Below, piece by piece: positions 47,607 through 57,339 of a stretch of 64,000 nucleotides of DNA. Under the pieces are notes generated by a model, which did no database searches, had not been told where the DNA came from, and was given only the letters and a program-made list of their open reading frames with translations. Source of the stretch: Plasmopara viticola (Eukaryota; Oomycota; Peronosporomycetes; Peronosporales; Peronosporaceae). The first letter of the stretch is position 1, and each line of letters starts with the position of its first letter. Location: NCBI GenBank assembly GCA_001695595.3, contig MBPM02000122.1, forward strand, positions 90,702 through 154,701. The letters run 5' to 3'. Position numbers and translations under genes: made by a program.

Positions 47607-48285
47607 TTCTCGACGCTTGCAAAGCATTATTTGGTAGAAACTGAAACCAGAAATCGGTTTCTTTGCTTTTGTTATGTTGCGCAACTTGTGGAATGAGCGA
47701 ATCAGACGGTGGCAGTATTAAAGGTAGAAAAAACAAAGAAACAGGGCGATGAGATATCGTACTTGCTGAGGCTATCCAGTGTCCGATTTTGATACCGCTC
47801 GACCGATAATAAATACCGCTTTTATTTTTGTTTGCATCTGAGATATTGTGATTATTGAGAAATGAATAATGACTACTGTCGATGTTGAGGAGAACTAAAC
47901 TTCTCCTTTTATCCTCTACGTGCTCTGACTGACTCAACTTGAAGCAATCATTACGAACACGACCTTCCTTCGTGTCCGGCGGTACAAGCAATTTTCTACC
48001 AGAATGCTCAACACAGACCGAAGAGCCGCATTTTCGACAATGATGGCGCAATCGAAAAAATTTGGTGAATGAGCACCCACAGATCCTGCAGAAGGAGATG
48101 CGCACGCGATTTAGCGCTGCTTTGATGCTAATTTCACTCGGGTTCTCGAGGCAACTGATGATGAGTCGGCTGACGCGATGATTCACCTGTTCATGCCTGT
48201 CTTTCAAGGATTTGACAGATTCTGCCTGGAGTAATACTTGGTAATGTCGAGATTCGCTAGTTGCGCCAGCGTCGTTCCCAAACAT
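47569..48285 (-). pseudogene. FYVE zinc-finger fragment
   Basis: 238-codon frame. Residues about 68-115 form a FYVE-type finger that would bind phosphatidylinositol 3-phosphate on endosomes: FCRICGCSF, RLRHHCRKCGSSVCVEHSG (the RHHCRxCG signature) and RVRNDCF at the end, where the last Cys pair is incomplete. The remainder matches nothing I recognise, and the frame ends inside the direct repeat. The neighbours are pseudogenes, so this is probably a remnant too. Confidence 0.6.
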
Positions 48286-48289
48286 GTTT

Positions 48290-49303
48290 GATCAAGGAGC
48301 TCCGATCCTTGCAGTTTAGCCACATCCAAGCAAAACTGATCGGTGACCTCGAGAATGGGATACCTAAGTCCCACCGCACCCCCGAAATCAACCAGCGTGG
48401 CGCCACCTTATCCCCCAGAATAAAGCATAATATTCGCGGGTTTTAAATCAGCGGAGCAATACTTCTTCGAATGAATATGGCACAGTGCTTTATAGCAATC
48501 GTGCGCAATGGTGATCAATGCTCGAAGATCAATTGGAGACTGTTGCGTGAGCAAGTCAGCAGCACACCGAGCAAAAAAACGGCATCACGATAATATGCTG
48601 CTGCTCATTTTCGGTATTTCAAGTGGAAAAGGACTTGAAAAACTGAACAATGTTCGCGTGACTTCCCAACGCGCAACTGACATCAACTTCTCTCTGAAAC
48701 ACATTCTGAGCATCGCACCATACACTTTCGCAAACAAAATTTCACCAATACTAGAATAGGCATAGTAGAAGGCAGATTTCGCTTGACCTTGGCTCAAATT
48801 GAGCGGGCCATCCAGTAGAACCCCTTCACGGATTCCAATAACATTTCGTGTCACAGACTTGATCGCTGGTCGAACGCTAGTACGAATTCAAATGGCTTCT
48901 CTGGACGTCAAAGCGGGCGACTGTAACAAACTATAGCTCGCCGGGTCTTCGTTGAGGAGATAGTTCTCCAGTGGCGAATTGAACTTGGACCCGGTTCAAA
49001 TTACCGCGAATATCCATAGCACCTGCGCGCTGAGACTCTTGCACGATGAGCGCATCCTTCTTTGAATTGCCAAACAACGCAATCGGTGCATCATCTTCTC
49101 CACGCCTGCTATCCGTCATACTGCGATCGGTTCGCGAACACGGTGAGGTCGGATGGAGCGATTCCTGCGAGATGACTGTCCATGAACTTTGCCTTCACTG
49201 CGTCTCGCAACAAATACACATCTTCAACATCCACGACAACGGAAGTCGCCGACGTCAGAGCGTTCCCATCTTTGACCACGAGCTGGAACCATTTCCGCGC
49301 CAT
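48290..49303 (-). pseudogene. Crinkler-like header fused to a kinase, broken
   Basis: Minus strand. 49303-49109 encodes a ubiquitin-like N-terminal module of the kind found ahead of many oomycete kinases and crinkler-type proteins (LVVKDGNALTS, then LRDAVKAKFMDSHL and LTVFANRSQYD). After a frame change, 49119-48931 continues with APIALFGNSKKDALIV. Kinase pieces follow: ALCHIHSKKYCSADLKPANI near 48470 (catalytic loop with the HRD altered) and ATLVDFGGAVG near 48390 (DFG), interrupted by a TAA. Several frame changes make it non-functional. The header assignment is from memory of family features and is less certain than the kinase. Confidence 0.55.
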
Positions 49304-51366
49304 CGCTTCTCTGCGGAATGACGATCAAAATAACCTTAAATGAGCAGCACATGATTATGCCTAGTCGTTTGTAAATACAAAAGTATACTGGATAGCCTCA
49401 GTAAGTACGATATCGATGCTTATGAACTTCGAATTTCGCACACTTTTTACGAATGCTTACTTTATCACCGCACTGAGCTTTTGACGGCGCAATCTATGAC
49501 TCCGTTCGTCTCTTCCACATGCTGGAGAGACTTCCGAGTTTAAGCACAAAAGCCCAATCTTGTCCAATCTTCGTGCACAGAGGCAATTCTCGCCGCTGTG
49601 GTCAGTTCCCTTCAGAAGACTGCTGACCGACGCTAAACATTTGCCGTTGCTCTGCTTCTCTGCTCGACAACTACGTTGCTTAGATTTTATAGAGATTGTG
49701 GATAGTCACGTGCATGTATCACCATTTGCTGCAAGGCAAGGACCTACAGTAGCGAATTGGAAAAGCACTGGATGATGAATGGAAGCTGCTGAACACGTAT
49801 TGCCAAGGACGGGTGAATATGCAGGAGCTTAGGCGCGTTTTCGTTAGTTGTCAGTCGAGGCTTTCGCAGGATGGTACAAAGAGAGTACTCGAGAGCTACG
49901 GGACTTTACGTTCGATTGCACTTCTCATTCTTAGGTAGGTTACTTATTATTGTCTTTATTGGTAGAGAAAATGACGAGCTAGAGTTAACAAAAGAAGGTT
50001 TCATCAGGTTCTGTCGCGAGTATACGCTTGCAAAATAGCGTTTTATTCGTAACTGACGATATCTACAATGATTTCCCATAATCAAGACGTATCTTGTCCC
50101 TAATAGGCCTCAAAAACGAAACATGTTATCTTGTGCGAGCCAACAAAACGCCGTCAATCCAAGAGCGACGTAAAAATAAGGTTTCATAGCAACAAGATAT
50201 GCCAATCACCATGATTTTACTTCAAAATTTCAAAACTTGCTCCATTTAAGTGTTGATCTTAAGATTTGTTTACGACGCGCACTTTCATTAAGCATCGTTT
50301 TTTAAATTTGCACTTTGATCCACGTTGATACCACAAATGCAATAATACTTCAAGACGACATTTCGTTGGAGAGCTCTTAAGGTTCTGGAGTCATCACTTC
50401 GAGAAAATGGCCGTCATAAGCAGTATCGATCGGCTCGTTGGACTGAGCCTCAATCAAAAAGTGATAGGACGCTGGAACGACCCCGCTACAAAACTGCAGC
50501 AGATACGCATCGTCCGCTTCAGGTACGGGTCTACTGATACCATTGCTCATGGACCTTTACGTATCAATCAATTTAGAAAACTTGTAAAATCAGTCATTAG
50601 TAAAAAGTCTTTATTGTACGCACCATGACGTCAACTTCGTTGTCTTGGCATTGATAAAAATTCATGTGAGAAGGTTCGGTGAAAACTAAGTGGAATTTGC
50701 GGCGATTCGCTGTTTTCACATAACTCGATGACAACACTTACAGACTAAACCAGAAAACGTATCAGCTTTATCGAAGAAAACATCACTCGACAAGCGATCG
50801 ATTGTTACTTGGCCTTGTGTGTACCATTAAATACCGCAGGCGCAGCCGCTGGGGGATAGCACGACTTGTCCTCAGCTAAAATGTGCTTCACTCCAAAAGT
50901 CCACGGCATATGAACGTACACTTCTACGTGATCGTGACGTTCTTGCGGGGCCGTGTGCATCCGTGCATTCTGCCATTGCGTTTTATCAAAAAAGGGCTTA
51001 ATTGGATCTATTCCACGAAAATCCAGCAAGTTAAATCAAATACCCGAGTAGAGCCGTACCTCTGTTTCATACCTTTGTGCCGTACGTTTGCGATACACAA
51101 TCGTTGAAGCTACACGCATTGTCGTCAAGATAGTGCAGCTAAAAATAAGTGTCCATTCGTTGCAAATTTGAAGCTGTTGCTATCCGCAGACATGACTTAC
51201 ATGACACGATCTGATTAAATCAAAGCCACGTTTTGTAGATAGCCTTCGTTGTTAGAATTCTTTTCAGCTTGGAGATTTGCAACCTGCATCTCTTTTGAAA
51301 ACTTGTCATAGCTGCGTATAAGTGACAGGCTCATTTCATATTCTACTTCGAGGGAAGCCCGAAAGT
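49304..51366. other. No recognisable gene
   Basis: Short frames on both strands (for example 50407-50628, plus, 73 codons, MAVISSIDRLVGLSLNQ) without a recognised family. Confidence 0.4.
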
Positions 51367-52040
51367 GCTGACAACTGTCTGCAGTGCTGCCATTTTCGAC
51401 AAAATGCGCGCCAATACGCCGTGTAATTATTTTCACATACGCTTGCCTTTAAATACGACAGCATTGAGCGGAAGGTGTTTGGCAAAATGTCCGAGAGTAC
51501 CTACCAGATATCATTCCTCCAAAGCGCTGGTTCTAGCATCTCGTGAAGCGAACAAGCGAATACTTCAAGTGCAGGCTTGTAACCATTGCAAATCCGTCTC
51601 AAACAATACATTTAGCCTGCGAAGTTTTTTCAGTGTGAGCTAAGTAAGGATAGAGCAACTTGTTTGAGCGTCATGCTTCGGTAAAGTTCTTAGCGTAAAG
51701 TGCGCTATACAACCTCAAATCAACAAAAGTGAATATGATGGCAAAATGGCTGTCATTCTTTGTCTTCGCGCTGAATGCAAATTAGTAAGGTTAACCTGGA
51801 CAAGCTCAATGTGCCTGACATCGCACATACCATCACGCTAGACTATGGGGCCGCCTATAGTAGCAGGGCCGAGATCTCCTTTTGCATATACATTTGCCGG
51901 AGATGTCAATGTAAAGCCATCAGCCTGATATCTATTTTACCAACTTTAGTGATTATCGCCTTGACAGCAATCTCGGCAACAATACTTTAAGTGAATAGAC
52001 GGTCAGCATTATTATGAGCGGAATGGACCAACCGTGTGGC
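51367..52040. repeat. Diverged duplicate, copy 2 (partner at 32.5-33.1 kb)
   Basis: Same segment order as 32525-33130. The minus-strand frame reads STADSCQHFRASLEVEYEM; the partner reads CTADSCRHFLFFLEVGDEV. Confidence 0.6.
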
Positions 52041-55000
52041 TTGAGAGTTATTTGCTCGGTTCGGGACTGGTAAATACTCATAAGGTATAAATTAAGCCAA
52101 CTAGGGAAAAGTTAATAAATCAGAAGAGCAATCACACCCAAAAGTGCGACTATCTGACCGACCCATACCTAAATGGGTGTATAAAAGTTGGGTGGGCTAG
52201 ACGCGCAACTGTCAAATAAGCTTAATTGTGAAATAGGAGAAATCCGGTCCCAAAACGGTCTGGATTGCTACCAGCATTCCGCGCTGGCGACAGCTTGGCC
52301 CAAGCGTGTTAGTCCCAGTAGCTTCAATCTAAATTGTGAACAGATCCAGCAAATTCAGCCTGAGTAGCCGTTCAAAGCGACAAAAAGTATAGGCTATGAA
52401 GACACATCATTCTCCTATTAGCCAATTGTTAGGCAGAGAGAGGAATCTGTTTGTATCTCTTATATAGATTGTAGCTCTTCGTGTACAAGTGGGTCGACAA
52501 GCTTGTACGGACGTTCAATACGTACCAAAGATTCAAAACTGCAGCCTATTTGATGGATTCTCCTAAAAAATTTGCAGTACTGGCGGACTGTCGGAACTTC
52601 CCCGACCTAAATTTTTTCTATAGCTTACCGGAAACTAATGGCAACACAGGTATTGTGTCTCCAGAGTAATACTGTTTATTTTGGCACCATATTTCCGTGA
52701 GTATCTTTGAATAAGGCAGTAAGTACGTCTATGAGGATGAGACTTGAAATCATTGCCATCTGACACAATGGTATCGCACGGGGACCTACGGCATTCCAGC
52801 AAGAGCTGCTTTAGATGTTAGAAACAAACTTGCTGATGACATATATTTTAGATTTCGGGTTGTTTTTGCTAGCAGTCAAGGAAGCGTGAGCGTCGGTGAA
52901 TTTGGAAGGTTACCAAAGATAATGAGCTAACAATTTTAAGTACCAGTCATTGTGCCATGTTTTGATTGCTTTGCAACGAAGAAAGCCGCAAATGCAGCCA
53001 TACCATCAGGATCGTATCACAAGTCTTACGCTTCTCTTTTTCTACTTTACCATCAAAGTGCAAGCTTGGGTTTTCTCATCAAAGTCGGGTTAGTATTGAC
53101 AAAGCGTTAAGCAGGTCAAATTTCTTTGGCTTAGATGCGTGCGCTTTCTGAACAAAAAAGTGCGCTGTTCAACTTACGATTGAATCTGTACGAGCCACAT
53201 ACAATATGAAAACACCGGTGCATGCACAATACCGGAGCTTATACTCCTCGCAATCCAGTTGAAAAAAGTTTATTATATAGGTTAGATAAAGGGCCTAGCT
53301 TGTCCTGAATAAGTATTTCGAGTAATTTGAAATTTTATTGTTTTTTAGCCGAACGGACCGCTGCATGAAAGCCGAGCTAGTATGTTAAAAGCTGTTTTTT
53401 TGCTATAACGAGGGCACAAATAGTGGCGGATCCTGATGGACAGAAGCCCTATTGGTCTTTATGCCGGTGTAACATAACGAGATATTTGATATATATCTTA
53501 AAAAGCTCTGCCATGTATATATGTTAGCTTGTCAAGAATTAGGGTTAGGTCATCGTACGTACATTCGGACCACAGTATTTGTACAGTCTATAATCCTTAC
53601 CATAGCTGATGAAAGCTCGTTGTCATACGAAGTGCTCTGTCGTGAGCGGAGCTATCAAATCTCGTCGTTGGCTGCTGCTGATCGAATGTACGTATACTTT
53701 GGATGCACTTTGTTAGATAGTTAATCCTGGATTGAATATAGGCAATTGATGCATTTTTGTGGCAGATTGATCACATCCCTTTACGCATTCCTGTGTGTGG
53801 TCCTGTCACGTCTGGTAGCACATCGCAATAAATCAAACATCTTTGCGGGTAGCCTGTCTCCGTGAACCTATTCTGTAGATCGTACGACCTTCCATTATCT
53901 GTTGGGAGCGCAGTTGCGCTATAAAAAAGGCTTTGAGAACTCGGAGTGAGTATTTATTTAAGTGCACAAATACCGCTTCCCACTAGCTAATGCGTGCTTT
54001 AACCGTATTCCACATAAGAGAAAAGGAGCAATTTTCTCGCTCGACAGTTCTCGTACTTTGCCATACTGTAAGTGCTACACATCTACATTTTCTTATTGAG
54101 ACCTTCAGTAAATAGACCGAAATGTATGTATTGATCGAAACACGCCAATTCGAGCCATAAAGGCACTATATAGTACATCATCGCTGCCTCTAAGGGTGTC
54201 TTGGGGAACTCTAGAAGTCATTTTATGCACTGCTTTAGCGGACGATGTGACATAAAGAATACACTTTTCTCGTATGGGCAAGAGAAAAGACACGGGAAGT
54301 TCTCAATTTTCAAGCAAAGATATTTAATTGATTACGCACGATCGAGCATGTTCTTCTGCACAACAAGATTATCTCCTACAAAAGCTAACCCCTCCTCAAT
54401 ACTTGAGCGCGTTCAATTCACCCATCGACTGAGGCAGCTTGTTCATCACTGGCCTGAATGCCTGGCTTGCCTTTCACGCATTGACTACTGCAATTGATGG
54501 ATGACAGCTTGCCGCAGCATCATGTAGAAGGCAGCTGGTCTCATCATAGATGGCTTCGGTTGGATCGCACTTGCGAAATAGAGTCATCGCGGTGGCATTA
54601 AGCAACTAGAGCTTCATCGTCACGCGTCGAGCCGAATTAAACAAGTGAACAGTGCAGTACTTCTTGTTGGCTGGATTGAGTGGAATTCGGCAAGTTGTTT
54701 CGACGCTTTGAAATTGATAGGTGCATTTTTCCGTTTGTGTCTTCAGTCGAGCTATTCGTGCGTTATTCTTGGACGTGCTCCTCTTGATTCACTGCCGATT
54801 CTTGGGTGTGGGCGCCAACATCCATAGACGAATGAGAAGATTGCGCTTTATTCCACCGGCTACAAACCAGAGCGATAGGATGTGGATCAGATTCCTTATG
54901 GGATGGTCTTTTAAGCACTTCAACCAATATGATAACCTCTTTAAAATTATAGTGCAATCGACGTGATTGGTATCAAAATCAATAATTAAGCGTTTTTTGA

Positions 55001-56159
55001 TACCTAATCGTGGCATCCCTCTAAAGATTTATGTACCGGTCTCGTGCGTCGCAAGGATACGAGAAAATAAATGAAACACCCAGTTATGGTCAAATCGTTA
55101 GGATCACCTTAAAATACGAACCAACCACTTCTAGCCCTCAGCAATTAATGTCAGTATATACCGACCAAACCTGAAATAAAATACCGGTATGACATCCGCT
55201 ATTGATTTCGATACCGATACGATCATAGGTTTAAAAATTGATATGTCCTCGTTAAAAACAATCAGGAAATCTATAAGAAGCATCAATCGATCGGTATTTA
55301 AGCCACCAATGTATTAGAAACATCAAGCAAATGCCGCGGTGTTGCTTTTAATATCGAAACGATTGATGGACATCAAAATCGTTATGGCCCTATTAAAATT
55401 ATTGGACCTGCTTGGACCCGGATGTTGCCAGGACAAAACGTCTATTAGTTACGCAGATTAGATATGTTATCATTAGTCTCATAGTACCTTTATTTTATTT
55501 TTACCGGTTCACGGACAACGTACACATACAAATGCGAGAACATAGAAAAATAAGAAAGTTTTTGTTCAAAAACGTTTTTTGCGAAATAAACGACCTTTTA
55601 ATCTTAAACTTAAAATAGAAAAAATAAAAATATGTTTCCATCAATAAAAAAATGAATTTAAATATTACTTTCGAGAAAAATGTAAGAACAAGAAAAACTC
55701 ATTATTTTTAGCTAATAATAATGAATTGTTAATTATTTTTTTTTACAAGCAGGTTTTCCTTTAGTTATTTTACAATACACAAAGAAATTTGATGAAAAAT
55801 TTGTTTTTTTTAAAAACATTTTGTATTTTTATGTATTTTTTTATTATTTTAATGTCATTGATATTTTACCTGCGTCTTTTTGGTTTAGTATTAAACTTTT
55901 GTTGATGTGGTATTGTTTGTGGAAGCGAGAGCAATTTTACCTCGATACCGTTATGATCAATTAATACGATTAGGATGGAAAATATATTTATTTTTTAATG
56001 AGGTGGTTTTTTATATTGTTGAAATGACTGTTCCGAAACCGGTTAGTGTTAAAAGATTACTACCTATATAACCATGAAAATACATAGCACTACCAAAAGT
56101 TAGTTTGTGATTATGTAAATAGGTCAATTCTATATGTTTTTAAAAAAAACTCATAGTGT
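52041..56159. other. Gene-poor subtelomeric DNA
   Basis: No protein family recognised. 55590-55880 is very AT-rich, low-complexity sequence with long A and T runs. 55080-55440 contains several related 'ataccggta' and 'gatcgat' type motifs but no clear repeat unit. This is the last unique chromosome sequence before the telomere-associated chain. Confidence 0.45.
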
Positions 56160-56212
56160 CGGGTTTGAGGTTTAGGGTTTAGGGTTTAGGGTTTAGGGTT
56201 TAGGGTTTAGGG
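56160..56212 (+). repeat. Interstitial telomere repeats (TTTAGGG), innermost
   Basis: About six perfect TTTAGGG units preceded by a degenerate one. They mark a former chromosome end onto which the chain to the right was added. Confidence 0.95.
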
Positions 56213-56273
56213 TGGAGTCTACCGAGGCAGACATAGTTCACCTTCACTTTGAAAACCAATGTATGTTTAGTAA

Positions 56274-56351
56274 CACGTATCTCAAAGGAAATTCAAATGT
56301 GAACTTAACCTTTCGGCTGGGAGGCCTTCATCAGTGAGAAATACCCACGTG
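56274..56351 (-). ncRNA. Hammerhead ribozyme, type I, copy 1
   Basis: On the minus strand: stem I 5' side (CACGTGGGTATTTCTCA), core CUGAUGA (56334-56328), stem II GGC/GCC with loop CUCCCA, core GAAA (56314-56311), stem III (AGG...CCU plus AAGUUC/GAAUUU, loop ACAUUU), U17, then stem I 3' side (TGAGATACGTG). Cleavage would fall between 56285 and 56284. One extra A sits between the first core and stem II, which is unusual. The bulges in stem I are of the type that contact loop II in natural ribozymes. Confidence 0.75.
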
Positions 56352-56502
56352 TAATTACGGTTATTAACAGCCACTCTTTTTTTAGCGGGCTTGAAATAAA
56401 CGCTTAAATCACATACAATTTAAACGTCATACCGTAAATCAGATTCCTGGGAAAATTTGACGCAGAATGATATTTTTCTCGAAATTTCTGAGATAAAAAT
56501 CA

Positions 56503-56724
56503 TTAAGTACCAATAAGAAGTACAAAAGTAACAAACTTCTGTATCGACCAAATCGACACAATTTCGTCACAATTAACCAAATATGGGTTCAAAGAACCAA
56601 ATTTGGACAGGACTAATGTGTCACAAATGAGTAACAAATTTGATACCAAATCACAATTTTGGTTGCAAATGACTATATTTGTTACCAAAAAAGGAGAGTG
56701 AAGGTCACTCGGAATGATGGTCAT
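56503..56724 (-). other. Small open frame in pLTR, copy 1
   Basis: 73 codons, beginning MTIIPSDLHSPFLVTN. A near-identical frame occurs in pLTR 2 (60515-60736) and pLTR 5 (63584-63805), and a truncated one in pLTR 3. Conservation may simply reflect repeat homogeneity. No family recognised. Confidence 0.25.
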
Positions 56725-56799
56725 TATATAAGATTCCAGGATGTGACACTATGAAAGAGTTACAGTGAATAATTTTTAGAGGTAATGGGTTTAGGGTTT

Positions 56800-56825
56800 A
56801 GGCCCGGGTATAGATACCCGGGCCT
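56800..56825. promoter_or_regulatory. Perfect 12-bp palindrome hairpin at the pLTR/body junction
   Basis: AGGCCCGGGTAT and ATACCCGGGCCT separated by AG, directly beside TTTAGGGTTTAGG. The same hairpin lies at 60812-60837. It sits where the element body meets the downstream pLTR, so it may be a structural signal in the RNA. Confidence 0.7.
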
Positions 56826-57339
56826 GAAGTCACTGTCTCAAAATAGTGTCATAGTAAAGTAATCGTCAATAATATTAATAATATCGTTTATTAATAAAAT
56901 TTTGTATTAATGATATTTTGAATTAATAATTTTTTTTATTAATAATATCTTTCATAATATTTTTGAAGTCCAGAAATTACGAATTGTACATGAGGGTCCA
57001 CGGGTATACGTACAAGACGATATCACTGTATTTAAATATACACTGACGGTAACTTCCCATTACGGGTAAGTAAAACCAAGGTAATTATTCGATGGGCTCC
57101 TAAAAAGTGCTACCGAACCTATGATCTAAAGTTTTGGTCTTCCCTGCCCGGGATCAATATTTTAGTGAGGTCCAGCGCGGTCCGGGATTGGGAATCGGTA
57201 GATATTACGCCAGTGTGGTACGCTATCTTTACGATACGGGTCGTACATTGGTCGATAATATGGGGTAAAACCCAATTTTATCGACCACTTGCGACCTAGC
57301 TGCACAGAGTGATATCACCGATTCATTCTTTTAACTAGT
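56826..57339 (-). other. 3' untranslated region of element 1
   Basis: No open frame. Contains an AT-rich stretch of repeated 'aataatatta' motifs at 56867-56960. It is nearly identical to 60838-61351 in element 2. Confidence 0.7.

Larger units (their letters stand above)
56213..56786 (-). repeat. pLTR copy 1 (574 bp)
   Basis: Full-length unit bounded on both sides by TTTAGGG-type sequence. As the 3' pLTR of element 1 it ends, on the minus strand, in CTCCACCC followed by TAAACCC repeats. Confidence 0.9.

Noticed and set aside
54105..55016. Overlapping frames near 54.1-55.0 kb as genes
   Set aside because: Short, on both strands, with no recognisable motif; likely chance or very old relics.
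56213..56290. Alternative ribozyme cut site at GCCTC/GG, close to 56223
   Set aside because: It gives the AGG/CCU closing pair but no matching stem I. The site at CCTT/TGAG (56285/56284) forms stems I and III and was preferred.
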